A stretch of DNA of 64,000 nt from Cyanobium sp. N.Huapi 1H5 (lineage in GTDB: Bacteria > Cyanobacteriota > Cyanobacteriia > PCC-6307 > Cyanobiaceae): the NCBI RefSeq assembly GCF_024345535.1, contig NZ_JAGQBH010000008.1:1-64000 (forward strand), given 5' to 3'. A program made the translations under genes and the position numbers. Shown here piece by piece: positions 28,473 through 38,253 of the stretch. Position 1 is the first letter of the stretch. The number at the start of each line of letters is the position of its first letter. The notes beneath the pieces are model-generated. The model had not been told where the DNA came from. It saw only the letters and a list, made by a program, of their open reading frames with translations, and made no database searches.

Positions 28473-29669
28473 TCACTTCAGCAGGGCGAAGCGACCGCTG
28501 CGCCCGCCCGGATCCATGCGCACCTGGGCCACGAAGAACTGGGTCTGGATCACCTCACCCTCCGGGGTGAAGCGGATCTCCCCCAGGGGGGTGGCGTAGG
28601 TGCCGGCCAGGATCTCCTCCATCAGCGCCTTGCGCGCCGCCGTCAGGGTGGCGCCTTTCAGGGGCTGGCGTTTGTCCAGCCGCACCAGGGCGTCGCCGAT
28701 CACCTGCAGGGCCGTGTAGGCCTGGGCCGTGAGCTGGGGCGGGATGGCGCCGCCCTTGGCCGCCTGGAAGGCCTTGAGGAAGGCCATGTTGGCGGGGGTG
28801 TCCAGCTCGGGGCTGTAGGCCTGGGCGATCAGCAGACCGTCGCAGTACTTCTGGCAGATCGGATAGATGTTGGGGGTGTTCATGCCGTTGCCGGCCACGA
28901 TCAGGCCCTTGTAACCCAGCTCCCGCAGCTGGCGGATCAGGTTGCCGCCGTCCACCGCCTGCAGCGAGAGCACTATCAGGTCGGGCTTCTCCCGCAGGGC
29001 GGCGCTGATCTGGTTCTGGAAGTCTTGGTCGTTGAGCTGGGTGCGCTGCACCGTCACCGGATCGAGGCCCTTCTCCTTGAGGGCCTTCTGGAAGATGGTG
29101 GTCTCGGCGGTGCTGTAGGCGTCGTCCTGGGCGTAGAACACCGCCGCCCGCTTCAGGCCCGGCTGGATCTTCAGGGCCCGCTCGATGGCCAGGGGGGCGA
29201 TCACCGAGCTCTGGGCCGAGACCCGGCTGATGAAGAAGCCGATCTCCGGGATGCCGGTGGCGGTGTTGGAGGGGGCCACCACCGGCACGCCGCGGCGCTG
29301 GGCGATCGGATCGGCGGAGAAGGCCTGCTGGGAGAGGGTGGGGCCGATCAGGGCCAGCACGCCCCGGTTGATCTGCAGGGTGAAGGCCGCGTTGGCCCCC
29401 GGTTCGTCGCTGCCGCTGTCCTCCAGCGCCAGCTTCAGGGGGTTGCCGTTGATGCCGCCGGCGCCGTTGCGGTGCTGGAGCGCCAGCTCCAGGCCGATCT
29501 TCTGGTCCTGGCCGTAGACGTTGGCGTTACCCGTCAGGGCGAGCACCGCGCCCACCGGCACGCCGCCGGCCACATCGACGGGCTGGCTGCCGGGGTCGGT
29601 GGCGCAGCCCGCCAGCAGGGTCAGGGTCAGCAGCCCGGTGCCGACCCCCAGCAGACGACCGACGCTCAC
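28473..29669 (-). CDS. livK: Amino acid ABC substrate-binding lipoprotein (LivK-like)
   Basis: 398 aa from a GTG that overlaps the hemL stop. The signal peptide ends in lipobox LLAGC (Cys22), so it is membrane-anchored outside the cytoplasm. The type I periplasmic-binding fold is recognisable ([46 protein letters not shown]). Substrate cannot be read from sequence. The Urt urea receptor was considered but no urease genes accompany it. Confidence 0.88.
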   Translation of the reverse strand: MSVGRLLGVGTGLLTLTLLAGCATDPGSQPVDVAGGVPVGAVLALTGNANVYGQDQKIGLELALQHRNGAGGINGNPLKLALEDSGSDEPGANAAFTLQINRGVLALIGPTLSQQAFSADPIAQRRGVPVVAPSNTATGIPEIGFFISRVSAQSSVIAPLAIERALKIQPGLKRAAVFYAQDDAYSTAETTIFQKALKEKGLDPVTVQRTQLNDQDFQNQISAALREKPDLIVLSLQAVDGGNLIRQLRELGYKGLIVAGNGMNTPNIYPICQKYCDGLLIAQAYSPELDTPANMAFLKAFQAAKGGAIPPQLTAQAYTALQVIGDALVRLDKRQPLKGATLTAARKALMEEILAGTYATPLGEIRFTPEGEVIQTQFFVAQVRMDPGGRSGRFALLK

Positions 29670-31021
29670 GCCAGTGACAGGAAGACGTCGCGGAAGGCGT
29701 CGATGGTGGCGTCGATGTCGGCGTCGCTGTGGGCCAGGGAGGTGAAGCCGGCCTCGAAGGCGCTCGGTGCCAGGTAGACGCCGCGCTCGAGCATGCCGCG
29801 GTGCAGGCGGCCGAAGCGAACCGTGTCGGCGGCCTTGGCCTGCTCGAAGTTGTGCACCGGCCCCTCGCAGAGGAAGAAGCCGAACATGGCGCTGATGCTG
29901 CCGCCGCAGAAGGGGATGCCCGCCTCGGCGGCGGCGGCGCGGATGCCGTCGATGAGCCGTTTGGTGATCGTCTCCAGCCGCTCGTAGGTGCCGGGCTGGC
30001 TGAGCAGCTGCAGGGTCTTGATGCCGGCGGTCATGGCCAGGGGATTGCCGCTCAGGGTGCCCGCCTGGTACATGGGGCCGGCGGGGGCCACCATCGCCAT
30101 GATGTCGGCCCGGCCGCCGTAGGCGCCCACCGGCAGGCCGCCGCCGATCACCTTGCCCATGGTGGTGAGGTCCGGGGTGACGCCGAAGCGGGCCTGGGCA
30201 CCGCCGTAGCTGATGCGGAAGCCGGTCATGACTTCGTCGAACACCAGCAGGGCGCCGTTCTCCTTGGTCAGTTCGCGCAGGCCCTCAAGGAAGCCGGGCT
30301 CGGGGGTGATGAAGCCCGCATTGCCCACCACCGGCTCCAGGATCACCCCGGCGATCTCACCGGGGTTGTTGGCGAAGAGTTGCTTGACCGACTCCAGGCA
30401 GTTGTAGGGGGCAGTGAGGGTGCCGGCGGTGACGGCGCGGGGCACACCGGGGGAGTCGGGCAGGCCCAGGGTGGCCACCCCGGAGCCCGCCTTGACCAGG
30501 AACATGTCGGCGTGGCCGTGGTAGCAGCCCTCGAACTTGATCACCTTCTCCCGGCCGGTGAAGGCGCGCATCAGCCGCAGCACCGCCATGCAGGCCTCGG
30601 TGCCGGAGTTCACGAAGCGCACCATCTCCACCGAGGGCACGGCGGCGATGACCAGTTCGGCCAGCTCGTTCTCGAGCACGCAGGGGGCGCCGAAGCTGGT
30701 GCCCTTCTCCAGGGCCTGGTGGAGGGCGGCGATCACCTCCGGATGGCTGTGGCCGCAGATGGCGGGCCCCCAGCTGCCGACGTAGTCGATGTAGCGGTTG
30801 CCGTCGACGTCCCAGGCGTAGGCCCCCTTGACCCGGTCGAAGACGATCGGCTGGCCGCCCACCGACTTGAAGGCCCGCACGGGGGAACTGACGCCCCCGG
30901 GCATGAGTGTCTGGGCGGCGGCGAAGATCTCCTCGGATCGGGTGGTGAGGAGGGAAGGGGCCGAGGCGGGCGCTGAAGGGGTGGCCGAACTCAAGGCGGG
31001 ATCCGCGGAAGGTGGACGCAT
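29666..31021 (-). CDS. hemL: Glutamate-1-semialdehyde 2,1-aminomutase
   Basis: PLP enzyme converting glutamate-1-semialdehyde to 5-aminolevulinate, the tetrapyrrole precursor for chlorophyll, bilins and heme. It is 451 aa. Conserved GSAM parts include [13 protein letters not shown] near the N-terminus, [14 protein letters not shown], the FDEVMTGFR motif and the PLP lysine Lys290 in [14 protein letters not shown]. The first 20 residues are a Ser/Pro/Ala-rich extension. The stop overlaps the start of the amino-acid binding protein, so it heads a transcript with livKHMGF. It is divergent from the GlcD-like gene across 61 bp. Confidence 0.96.
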   Translation of the reverse strand: MRPPSADPALSSATPSAPASAPSLLTTRSEEIFAAAQTLMPGGVSSPVRAFKSVGGQPIVFDRVKGAYAWDVDGNRYIDYVGSWGPAICGHSHPEVIAALHQALEKGTSFGAPCVLENELAELVIAAVPSVEMVRFVNSGTEACMAVLRLMRAFTGREKVIKFEGCYHGHADMFLVKAGSGVATLGLPDSPGVPRAVTAGTLTAPYNCLESVKQLFANNPGEIAGVILEPVVGNAGFITPEPGFLEGLRELTKENGALLVFDEVMTGFRISYGGAQARFGVTPDLTTMGKVIGGGLPVGAYGGRADIMAMVAPAGPMYQAGTLSGNPLAMTAGIKTLQLLSQPGTYERLETITKRLIDGIRAAAAEAGIPFCGGSISAMFGFFLCEGPVHNFEQAKAADTVRFGRLHRGMLERGVYLAPSAFEAGFTSLAHSDADIDATIDAFRDVFLSLA

Positions 31022-31082
31022 TCGTTTCCCATCCTGACCCAGAAGGGTGCCGGGGTGCCGGGCGTCGGTAAGTTCGGAAGCA

Positions 31083-32621
31083 ATGGCACCCCCTTCACCG
31101 GCCCACCGGACCCCTTCCGTGACGATCGACTGGGCCGCGATGGAGCGTGACTGCCGCGCCCTGCTGCCGGCGCGGGCCGTGGTGGCGGCGCCCCAGGAGC
31201 TGCTGGCCTACGACTGCGACGGCCTCACCCTGCACCGGGCCCAGCCCCCGCTGGTGGTGCTGCCGGAAACCACCGAGCAGGTGGCCGCCATCCTGCGGCT
31301 CTGCCACCGCCGCGGCGTGCCCTTCCTGGCCCGCGGCAGCGGCACCGGCCTCTCGGGCGGCGCCCTGGCGGAGAACGGAGCGCTGGTGATCGCCACCACC
31401 CGCATGCGCTCGATCCTCGATGTCGACCTGGCCAACCGGCGCATCACCGTCCAGCCGGGGGTGATCAACGGCTGGGTCACCCGGGCGGTGGCCGGCGACG
31501 GCTTCTACTACGCGCCGGATCCTTCCAGCCAGGTGGTCTGCTCGATCGGCGGCAACGTGGCCGAGAACTCCGGCGGCGTGCACTGCCTCAAGTACGGCGT
31601 CACCAGCAACCACGTGCTGGAGATGGAGGTGGTGCTCCCCGACGGCACGGTCACCACCCTGGGCAGCGGCCTGGCCGAGACCCCCGAGCTGGACCTGCGC
31701 GGGGTGTTCATCGGCAGCGAGGGCACCCTCGGCATCGCCACCGCCATCACCCTGCGGCTGCTGCGGGCGCCCCAGAGCGTGGCGGTGCTGCTGGCCGACT
31801 TCACCGCCATGGAGGCCGCCGGTGAGGCGGTGCGTCTGGTCACTGCCGCCGGGGTGCTGCCGGCCGGGATGGAGATCATGGACAACTTCACGATCAACGC
31901 CGTCGACGATCTGTTCGGCCGCGATGAGTACCCCCGCGATGCGGCCGCGGTGCTGCTGATCGAACTGGACGGCCAGGAGCGGGAGGTGACGGCCGCCGTG
32001 GAGATCGCTGGCGAGCTCTGCCGCCAGGCCGGGGCCCGCACGATCCGGCGCGCCTCCAGCGAGGCCGACCGGGCCCTGCTGTGGAAAGGTCGCAAGTCCG
32101 CCTTCGCCGCCGTCGGCCGCATCACCCCCACCTATTACGTGCAGGACGGCGTCGTGCCCCGCAGCGCCCTGCCTTCGGTGCTGGCGGCGATCGAGGAGCT
32201 CAGCCGCCGCTACGAGCTGCCGGTGGCCAACGTGTTCCATGCCGGCGACGGCAATCTCCACCCTCTGATCCTGTACCGGGCCGATGAGCCCGGCGTCACC
32301 GACCGGGTGCAGGCGCTGGGGGCCGACATCCTGCGCCTCTGCATCGACGCGGGCGGCAGCATCACCGGCGAGCACGGGGTGGGCAGCGACAAGCGCTGCT
32401 ATCTCGACTGGATGTTCGCCCCCGACGACCTGGCCACCATGCGCCTGGTGCGGGAGGCCTTCGACCCGGCGGGCCTGGCCAACCCCGGCAAGATCTTCCC
32501 CACCCCGCGCAGCTGCGGCGAATCGGCCCGGCGCCAGGCGTCGTCGCTCACCGTGCATCTCGATGCCCTCCCCGCCGGTGGCGTCGAGGCGCCGAGCCTG
32601 GAGCCCCTCGACGTCTTCTGA
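31083..32621 (+). CDS. glcD: FAD-linked oxidase, glycolate oxidase GlcD-like
   Basis: 512 aa from ATG 31083, preceded by GGAAG at good spacing; a GTG at 31047 is in frame. The PCMH-type FAD-binding domain is clear ([35 protein letters not shown]), followed by the FAD-oxidase C-terminal domain with [12 protein letters not shown] and [11 protein letters not shown]. It probably oxidises glycolate from photorespiration or D-lactate. No glcE/glcF partners are adjacent, so substrate and electron acceptor remain open. Confidence 0.9.
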   Translation: MAPPSPAHRTPSVTIDWAAMERDCRALLPARAVVAAPQELLAYDCDGLTLHRAQPPLVVLPETTEQVAAILRLCHRRGVPFLARGSGTGLSGGALAENGALVIATTRMRSILDVDLANRRITVQPGVINGWVTRAVAGDGFYYAPDPSSQVVCSIGGNVAENSGGVHCLKYGVTSNHVLEMEVVLPDGTVTTLGSGLAETPELDLRGVFIGSEGTLGIATAITLRLLRAPQSVAVLLADFTAMEAAGEAVRLVTAAGVLPAGMEIMDNFTINAVDDLFGRDEYPRDAAAVLLIELDGQEREVTAAVEIAGELCRQAGARTIRRASSEADRALLWKGRKSAFAAVGRITPTYYVQDGVVPRSALPSVLAAIEELSRRYELPVANVFHAGDGNLHPLILYRADEPGVTDRVQALGADILRLCIDAGGSITGEHGVGSDKRCYLDWMFAPDDLATMRLVREAFDPAGLANPGKIFPTPRSCGESARRQASSLTVHLDALPAGGVEAPSLEPLDVF

Positions 32622-32669
32622 GCGCGGCGGCGGACCTACGTTGCAGGGCACTCCACCTCCCCCCAATCC

Positions 32670-32957
32670 ATGAAGATCCGTCGGATAGCCAGCCTGGGTG
32701 TGGCGGCCGTGCTGGCGGCTGCCACACCCGCCCAGGCCCAGTCCCCGGTCGTCAACCTGGTGGCCAAGAAGGTGATCGAGCGCTATCAGAAATCCAGCTG
32801 CGAGCAGCTCTGGGCCGCCCGCAGCGAGCGGCGTGGGTCCCAGGAGCAGCGCGTGCTCGACATGCTCAACGACGATCCCCAGCTGCGTCAGGGCTTCATT
32901 GACCAGGTCGCCGGCCCCGTGGTGAACAAGCTGTTCGTCTGCGGGATGATCCCCTGA
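32670..32957 (+). CDS. Small exported protein, unknown function
   Basis: 95 aa. Residues 1-23 form a signal peptide with a PAQAQ cleavage region. The mature part is helical with two cysteines (SSCEQLW and FVCGMIP) likely to pair. It resembles short cyanobacterial periplasmic proteins of unknown role. Ends 9 bp before the chrA stop on the other strand. Confidence 0.75.
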   Translation: MKIRRIASLGVAAVLAAATPAQAQSPVVNLVAKKVIERYQKSSCEQLWAARSERRGSQEQRVLDMLNDDPQLRQGFIDQVAGPVVNKLFVCGMIP

Positions 32958-32966
32958 TCGCCGGCT

Positions 32967-34337
32967 TCAGCCGCCCCCACTGAGCCACCAGCGCCCCAGG
33001 CCCACCGCGGTGGCGGCGCCGATCACGGGCATGGCCCCCAGTCCCCGACCCAGCAGCACCACCGCCGCCAGCAGCACCAGCACGGCGCCGCCGTCGAGGC
33101 TGCCGCCGGGGGCCAGGGCCGGTCCGGCCAGGTAGAGCGCCAGGCTCAGGATCACCCCCACCACGGCGGCGGTGATGGCGGTGAGGGGGGCGCCGATGCG
33201 CAGGTCCTCGCGGCTCGCCTCCACCAGGGGGCCGCCGGCCAGGATGAACAGGAAGGAGGGCAGAAAGGTGAACCACACCACCACCAGGGCGGCCGCCACG
33301 CCGGCCGACAGGGTGCCGCTGCCGTTCCAGCCGCCCATGAAGCCCACGAAGGCCACCACCATGATCAGGGGCCCCGGTGTGGTCTCGCCCAGGGCCAGGC
33401 CGTCCACCATCTGGGCGGCGTCCAGCCAGCCGTAGGTGTCCACCGCCCCCTGGGCCACATAGGGGAGCACCGCATAGGCGCCCCCGAAACTGACCAGGGC
33501 CACCTTGGTGAAGAAGCGGGCCATGGTGGCCAGCTGGCCGTCCCAGCCCCCCGCCAGCGTCAGCAGGGTCAGGGGCAGGCCGAGGGCCACCCCGCCCCCG
33601 AGCAGGGTGAGGGCGAGGCGGCGCCAGTGGAAGCGGGCGTGGGTGGGGGTGGGGGTGTCGTCGCCGTGGAGGGCGGCCTCCGGTGGGGTGGCGTCCCCGA
33701 CCTCGGCGGGGGTATGGGCTGAGGGGCCCCGGAACAGGGCCGGCCGCAGCCGACCGCCGATCCAACCCACCAGGGCCGTGGCGATGATCAGGGCGGGGTA
33801 GGGCACCCGGCCCACGGCCAGGGCCAGGCAGGCCGCCGCCGCGATCAGCACCAGGGCGGGATTGTGCAGCGTGCGCCGCCCCAGCCGCCAGGCCGCCTGG
33901 AGCACGATCCCGAGCACCGCCGGCTTGAGGGCCCAGAACACTGCCGCAAGCAAAGGCAGCTGGCCCCAGAGGGCGTAGATCGCCGAAAGGCTCAGCAGCA
34001 CCACCACCGAGGGCAGCAGGAACAGGCCGCCGGCGAGCAGGGCCCCGCCGAGGCCGTGCATCAGCCAGCCCAGGTAGGTGGCCAGCTGGGTGGCCTCCGG
34101 CCCCGGCAGCAGCATGCAGTAGTTGAGCGCGTGCAGAAAGCGCCGCTCCGACAGCCAGCGCCGGCGCTCCACCAGTTCGGCATGGAGCAGGGCGATCTGG
34201 CCGGCCGGCCCGCCGAAGCTGACCAGTCCCAGCCGCAGCCAGAAGCGGGCGGCCGTGGCGAGGCTGAACGGATCCTTCAGCACCGATCGGCACCGCGAAG
34301 GCTCACAACGTAGTAAGCGGGATTTCCCCGGTGTCAC
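32967..34337 (-). CDS. chrA: ChrA family chromate transporter
   Basis: 456 aa, long-chain ChrA with two CHR domains: residues about 25-215 (GLVSFGGPAGQIALLH, PGPEATQLATYLG) and about 265-455 (VALVSFGGAYAVLPYV, TTPGPLIMVVAFVGF). About ten membrane segments. ChrA proteins export chromate, probably by anion exchange; sulfate is a structural analogue, and the sulfate import genes follow 1.2 kb away. The first 20 residues are hydrophilic and the exact start is uncertain. Confidence 0.9.
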   Translation of the reverse strand: MTPGKSRLLRCEPSRCRSVLKDPFSLATAARFWLRLGLVSFGGPAGQIALLHAELVERRRWLSERRFLHALNYCMLLPGPEATQLATYLGWLMHGLGGALLAGGLFLLPSVVVLLSLSAIYALWGQLPLLAAVFWALKPAVLGIVLQAAWRLGRRTLHNPALVLIAAAACLALAVGRVPYPALIIATALVGWIGGRLRPALFRGPSAHTPAEVGDATPPEAALHGDDTPTPTHARFHWRRLALTLLGGGVALGLPLTLLTLAGGWDGQLATMARFFTKVALVSFGGAYAVLPYVAQGAVDTYGWLDAAQMVDGLALGETTPGPLIMVVAFVGFMGGWNGSGTLSAGVAAALVVVWFTFLPSFLFILAGGPLVEASREDLRIGAPLTAITAAVVGVILSLALYLAGPALAPGGSLDGGAVLVLLAAVVLLGRGLGAMPVIGAATAVGLGRWWLSGGG

Positions 34338-34405
34338 TGAGCGGATGTGTTTCCAGTTACACCCCGCCCATCGATGGGCAGCAGGATGGAAGGAAAGGTT
34401 TGGCG

Positions 34406-34645
34406 ATGGCAGGGAGCGATGGTCCCAGCTCCAGGGCCGGCGAAAGGGCTGGTGGATTGCAACCCAAGAAGCTGCTGGACGAGCCTGTCCGTGGGGGTTC
34501 CTTCTTCAGTCCGTGGTCGAACTGGCGTGCCTGGATGGTGATGCTGGCGGGTGTACTCGTCGGCCAGGTGATCGGCTTCTCGCCCCAGTTGTTCGTTCTC
34601 ATCGCAGCCTCCTGTCTGCTTTGTGGCTGGCTGTTCGATCGCTGA
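34406..34645 (+). CDS. Small membrane protein, unknown function
   Basis: 79 aa from ATG 34406, with a purine-rich AAGGAAAGG ribosome-binding region before it. The frame is open back to 34331 but that part overlaps chrA. Residues 1-35 are polar; residues about 40-79 form a hydrophobic hairpin (WMVMLAGVLVGQVIGF and LFVLIAASCLLCGWLF). No family recognised. Confidence 0.55.
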   Translation: MAGSDGPSSRAGERAGGLQPKKLLDEPVRGGSFFSPWSNWRAWMVMLAGVLVGQVIGFSPQLFVLIAASCLLCGWLFDR

Positions 34646-34718
34646 TCGAGGCCCACATCCTGCTGTGGTGCGAGTGACGTTCCGCTCGATGATTGCAGGC
34701 CCGAGGATGTTGTCTGGC

Positions 34719-35522
34719 TCAGGGGATGGGGGCCACAGGCGCTCCAGGGGGCTGGTGCCGCACCACTTCGCCCCCCACCAGCAGGACGGCCTCGCCGGCC
34801 TGAAGCGGCAGCCATGCCTCATCCCTGGTCAGCGGTTCGGTGCTGACGATCGTCACGACGTCGTCGACGCCGGCCAGTTCGGAGAAGTCGACGCTCAGGT
34901 CGTCATCCGCCAGGGTGGCCCGGCCGAACGGCGCCCGGCGGGTGATGCGGTGCAGGCGGGTGCTGGCGTGGGCGAACAGCCACCTGCCGTTGCTGATCAG
35001 ACAGTTGAAGGTGCCCTGCTGTTCCAGCTGCCGGGCGCAGAGCACCAGCGTGCCGAAGATGGCGTCCAGGTCCGCCGGATCGGCACCGGCGGCGTTCAGT
35101 TGCTCCAGGATCCAGCAGAAGGCCACTTCGCTGTCGGTGGATCCCTCCGGAACGAATAGCCGGGTCGGCGGCAGCGGCCCCAGCAGGTTGCCGTTGTGGG
35201 CGAACACCCATTCCCGCCCTTGCCAGCGCCGATGGAAGGGGTGGCAGTTCTCCAGGGCCACCACCCCCTGGGTCGCCTTGCGGATGTGGGCAATCGAGCA
35301 ATGGGAGCGCAGATCCAGGCTGGCCACCCGGGCGGCGATCGGCGAGAAGGCCGCCGGGGCGTCCTCCCGGTACAGATGCACTCCGCGGCCATCGGGGTCG
35401 AAGCTGGCCACCCCCCAGCCGTCCCCGTGGCAGCCGGTGGCCCCCCCCCGGCGGGTAAGGCCATGGAAGGAGAAGCGCATGTCGGTGGGGGTGTTGGCGC
35501 TGAGGGCCAGCAGTTCGCACAT
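34719..35522 (-). CDS. Class II glutamine amidotransferase (YafJ-like)
   Basis: 267 aa. ATG 35522 is chosen over the adjacent GTG because the next residue is the conserved catalytic Cys (MCELLALSAN), exposed after Met removal. Other Ntn motifs: GCHGDGWGVASF, AHIRKATQG and FAHNGNL. Proteins of this type contain only the glutaminase domain; partner and product are unknown. YafJ-like proteins hydrolyse gamma-glutamyl substrates. The family call is firm, the role is not. Confidence 0.87.
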   Translation of the reverse strand: MCELLALSANTPTDMRFSFHGLTRRGGATGCHGDGWGVASFDPDGRGVHLYREDAPAAFSPIAARVASLDLRSHCSIAHIRKATQGVVALENCHPFHRRWQGREWVFAHNGNLLGPLPPTRLFVPEGSTDSEVAFCWILEQLNAAGADPADLDAIFGTLVLCARQLEQQGTFNCLISNGRWLFAHASTRLHRITRRAPFGRATLADDDLSVDFSELAGVDDVVTIVSTEPLTRDEAWLPLQAGEAVLLVGGEVVRHQPPGAPVAPIP

Positions 35523-35572
35523 CACCCGAAGTCCACCAAGGCCCCCATTGTCCCCATCCGGGCGACGCTGGA

Positions 35573-36670
35573 TCAGCGGGAGCTGCTGAACAGCTGGTCC
35601 CAGACCCCGTCCTTGCCGAAGAAGGTGGCGTTGATCTTCTCCCAGCCACCGAAGTCGCCGGCCGAGAACAGCTGCTTCACCGGGGCGAAGCGGCCCTTCA
35701 CCCGGCTCCAGACCCCCGGGCTGGCCGGACGGAAGCCTTCCTCGGCGAAGATTTCCTGGGCGGGCTCGCTCTGCAGAAAGGCGGCCAGGGCCTCGGCGGC
35801 CTTGCGGGTGCCCTTGCGATCCACGTTGCGGTCCACAACCGTCACCGGGCCCTCGATGCGGATGTTGACCTCGGGCACGATGAAGGGGGCCTTGAGATCG
35901 CCGCTGCGCTTGGCCAGGATCGCCTCGTTCTCGTAGTTGAGCAGCACGTCGCCCTGTCCGCGCTTCAGGAACACGTCACTGGCCTCGCGGGCGTCCTTGG
36001 GCAGGTTGTCCACGTTGCGGTAAACCGAACTGACGTAGGCCTTGGCCTGGGCCTCGCTGCCGCCGGTCTGGCTGATCGAGCCCCACAGGCCCAGGAAGTT
36101 CCAGCGGGCGCCGCCGGAGGTCTTGGGATTGGCCGTCACCACCGTGACGCCGGGCTTGGCCAGGTCGGCCCAGGTCCGCACCCCTTTGGGGTTGCCGTCG
36201 CGGGTCACGAAGGCCACCACCGAGTGGGTGATGATCGAGCCGCCGGGCAGGTCCGTTTCCCACCCCGGCTGCACCAGGCCCGCTTCCTGGAGCTTGAGCA
36301 CGTCACCGGCCAGGGCGAGGGTGGCCACGTCGGCATCGAGGCCGTCGATGATCGCCCGGGTCTGGGAGCCGGAGCCGCCGTAGCTGGTCTTGACGTTGAT
36401 GGCCTGGCCGGTTCTGGCCTTCCAGTCGGCTTTGAACTTGGGCAGGATCCGGTCATAGGCCCCCTTGGTCACGGCGTAGCTCACCAGCAGCAGCTCCTGG
36501 GGAGCGCCGCCGCCGTCGGCACCGGCACCGCCCTCGGGCCGGGGGCTGCAGCCGGACAGGGCCAGACCCCCCAGCAGGAGGCCGGACATGGCGAGGGGGG
36601 CGGCCACCAGGCCGGGATGCCAGGGGCGGCGAGCGGCTGGCGGGACCGGCGAGGAGAAGGGATGAAGCAC
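35573..36670 (-). CDS. sbpA: Sulfate-binding protein SbpA
   Basis: Periplasmic receptor of the sulfate ABC importer. 365 aa from GTG 36670, followed by a signal segment with a lipobox-like ALSGC. Family motifs: VSYAVTKGAYDRILPKF, TSYGGSGSQTRAI (sulfate-binding loop), ANPKTSGGARWNFLGLWG and VLLNYENEAILA. Upstream the frame is open to 37213, but that lies opposite the Rrf2 gene. Divergent from the Rrf2 regulator, with an inverted repeat in its leader. Confidence 0.92.
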   Translation of the reverse strand: MLHPFSSPVPPAARRPWHPGLVAAPLAMSGLLLGGLALSGCSPRPEGGAGADGGGAPQELLLVSYAVTKGAYDRILPKFKADWKARTGQAINVKTSYGGSGSQTRAIIDGLDADVATLALAGDVLKLQEAGLVQPGWETDLPGGSIITHSVVAFVTRDGNPKGVRTWADLAKPGVTVVTANPKTSGGARWNFLGLWGSISQTGGSEAQAKAYVSSVYRNVDNLPKDAREASDVFLKRGQGDVLLNYENEAILAKRSGDLKAPFIVPEVNIRIEGPVTVVDRNVDRKGTRKAAEALAAFLQSEPAQEIFAEEGFRPASPGVWSRVKGRFAPVKQLFSAGDFGGWEKINATFFGKDGVWDQLFSSSR

Positions 36671-36703
36671 GGTTGTCCGATGGGTGAACTGGTGAAACCT
36701 ATC

Positions 36704-36721
36704 CGTCGCGCCACCGCGACG
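36704..36721 (-). repeat. 7 bp inverted repeat in sbpA leader
   Basis: CGTCGCG (36704-36710) and CGCGACG (36715-36721) are perfect arms with a 4-nt loop, 33 bp before the sbpA start and in the gap shared with the Rrf2 gene. It could be an operator or leader hairpin. GC-rich palindromes are common in this genome, so confidence is modest. Confidence 0.35.
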
Positions 36722-36814
36722 ATGTAGGGCGGATGACATCCCCCCGGTGCCTGGCCGTTGGCTGGTCCGGGGGTGGTGGCTGCCACAATCCCCGTAAGAC
36801 AACCGTGGATTCCC

Positions 36815-37246
36815 TTGGCCTTCAGCGCGAAAACCGGCTACGGCCTCGTCTCGCTCATCGAGCTGGCCGCCATCCATTCCCGCGGCGGCGTGCTGCAGGT
36901 GGCGGAGATCGCCCAGCGCCAGGCCATCCCTGACCGCTACCTGGAGCAGATGCTCGCCAGCCTGCGCCGGGGCCAGATCCTGCGCAGCATCCGCGGGCCG
37001 AAGGGGGGCTACCAGCTGGCCCGGCCGCCGGCCGAGATCCGCGTCGATGACGTGGTGAGCTGTCTGGAGGGGGACATCACGCCGCGGGCCGGCGGCGAGG
37101 GCGCCACCCCGGAATTCGAGGTGCTGGGCCGGCTGGAGGAACGGCTCGAAGAGGCGCGTCGCGCCATCCTCTCGGGCACCACCCTGCAGGACCTGCTGGA
37201 CCAGCGGGATCACCTGGCCCAGGCCCAGGCGATGTACTTCATCTGA
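36815..37246 (+). CDS. Rrf2 family transcriptional regulator
   Basis: 143 aa from a TTG before AFSAKTGYGLVSLIELA. The winged helix (LQVAEIAQRQAIPDRYLEQMLASLRRGQILRSIRGPKGGYQLA, split over residues about 26-70) is intact. Only one cysteine is present, so it cannot bind an Fe-S cluster as IscR or NsrR do; it is nearer the cysteine-metabolism type (CymR-like). It is divergent from sbpA, suggesting control of sulfate uptake. That role is inference. Confidence 0.85.
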   Translation: MAFSAKTGYGLVSLIELAAIHSRGGVLQVAEIAQRQAIPDRYLEQMLASLRRGQILRSIRGPKGGYQLARPPAEIRVDDVVSCLEGDITPRAGGEGATPEFEVLGRLEERLEEARRAILSGTTLQDLLDQRDHLAQAQAMYFI

Positions 37247-37376
37247 GCGGACCGGCCGGATTCAGGGCCGGACCGCGCCGGACCGTTAAATAGACCACAT
37301 TGCCGATGGGGAATGTGAGGTATGGTGCTGGGGTCCCCGCAGGCTCCCCATGTGCTGTTGTCGGCGAATGCCTGTC

Positions 37377-37393
37377 GCCAGCCGAAGGCTGGC
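37377..37393 (+). repeat. Hairpin in the cysR leader
   Basis: GCCAGCC (37377-37383) and GGCTGGC (37387-37393) form a perfect 7 bp stem with a GAA triloop about 50 bp before the CysR-like gene. Not followed by a T-run, so not a terminator. It may be a leader structure. Confidence 0.35.
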
Positions 37394-37443
37394 CGTCCGC
37401 TCTGCCCTGAACCCCCTTACCCCATCGTTTTCCGCCTGCGGCC

Positions 37444-37998
37444 ATGACCACCTCACGTACGCCCCAGACCCTCCGCCTCACGCTCCTGCCCCATGACGTC
37501 CTGCCCGACGGACTTCATTGGAAGATCCAGGACGGCTACATCCGCACCGCCTCCCACGACGAGGAGGGCGAATCCTTCACCCTCGGCCTGTGGGGCCCGG
37601 GTGACTGGGTGACCAACGCCTATTCCACCCTGCGTCCGGTGGAGATCCAGTGCCTGTCCACGGTGGTGGTGGAGCAGGGCCATCCCAGCGAGGCCGAGAT
37701 CCTGGCCTTCCTGCATCACCAGATCCGCAACACCGAAGAGCTGTTCGAGATCAACCGGGTCCGCGGCGCCGAGTCAAGGCTGTTGCGGCTGCTGCGCTGG
37801 ATCGGCCTCCGCTTCGGGCAGGTGAGCAGCCGCGGCTACCGCCTCTCCCTGCGGGACATGAACCTCACCCATCAGGCCCTGGCGGAGATCTGCGGCCTCA
37901 CCCGGGTGACGGTCACCAAGACCCTCAACCATTTCAAGCGCCTCGGCCTGCTGCATCAGGTCAGCGACACCGACCTGATGGTCAGCAGCATCCCCTGA
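37444..37998 (+). CDS. cysR: Crp/Fnr family regulator, CysR-like
   Basis: 184 aa. The N-terminal effector domain is short (residues about 15-85, with ESFTLGLWGPGDWV), and the C-terminal helix-turn-helix is LTHQALAEICGLTRVTVTKTL. It lacks the cAMP-binding residues of Crp. Its position within the sulfate uptake cluster matches CysR, known in Synechococcus elongatus to govern sulfur-starvation genes. Identification rests on position plus family. Confidence 0.78.
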   Translation: MTTSRTPQTLRLTLLPHDVLPDGLHWKIQDGYIRTASHDEEGESFTLGLWGPGDWVTNAYSTLRPVEIQCLSTVVVEQGHPSEAEILAFLHHQIRNTEELFEINRVRGAESRLLRLLRWIGLRFGQVSSRGYRLSLRDMNLTHQALAEICGLTRVTVTKTLNHFKRLGLLHQVSDTDLMVSSIP

Positions 37999-38061
37999 GT
38001 GCGCCGACGCCTTTCATTGGCCCATGCTCAGCGTCCTTTCTGTTCATCAACACCCACCGTC

Positions 38062-38253
38062 ATGGCTGCCCAGTATTTCCGCTCCAGGCTCAATGAGCCC
38101 CATCCCCAGCGCTTCACCCTCGTCTTCCGCAACGGTGAGCTGCTGCGCCACCAGGATCCCCTGGCCGTCGCCCAGTACCTCGCCGATGCCCGTCTGGCGG
38201 AGGTTCATTCCGAACCTCCGCGCCGCCGTGCCGCCACTGCGGTGAGCGACTGA
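38062..38253 (+). CDS. Small protein in sulfate cluster, unknown function
   Basis: 63 aa from ATG 38062 (the frame is open further upstream but those residues are not protein-like). The core FRSRLNEPHPQRFTLVFR suggests a small soluble protein; basic tail at the end. Its TGA (38251-38253) is directly adjacent to the cysA TGA on the other strand (38254-38256), the six bases TGATCA giving both stops. No family recognised. Confidence 0.5.
   Translation: MAAQYFRSRLNEPHPQRFTLVFRNGELLRHQDPLAVAQYLADARLAEVHSEPPRRRAATAVSD

Noticed and set aside
36671-37213. N-terminal extension of SbpA.
   Set aside because: Overlaps the Rrf2 gene on the other strand; the signal peptide fits GTG 36670.
37249-37285. 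GC-rich partial palindrome after the Rrf2 gene as terminator.
   Set aside because: Stem of about 6 bp with mismatches and no T-run; the sequence is also partly a direct repeat.
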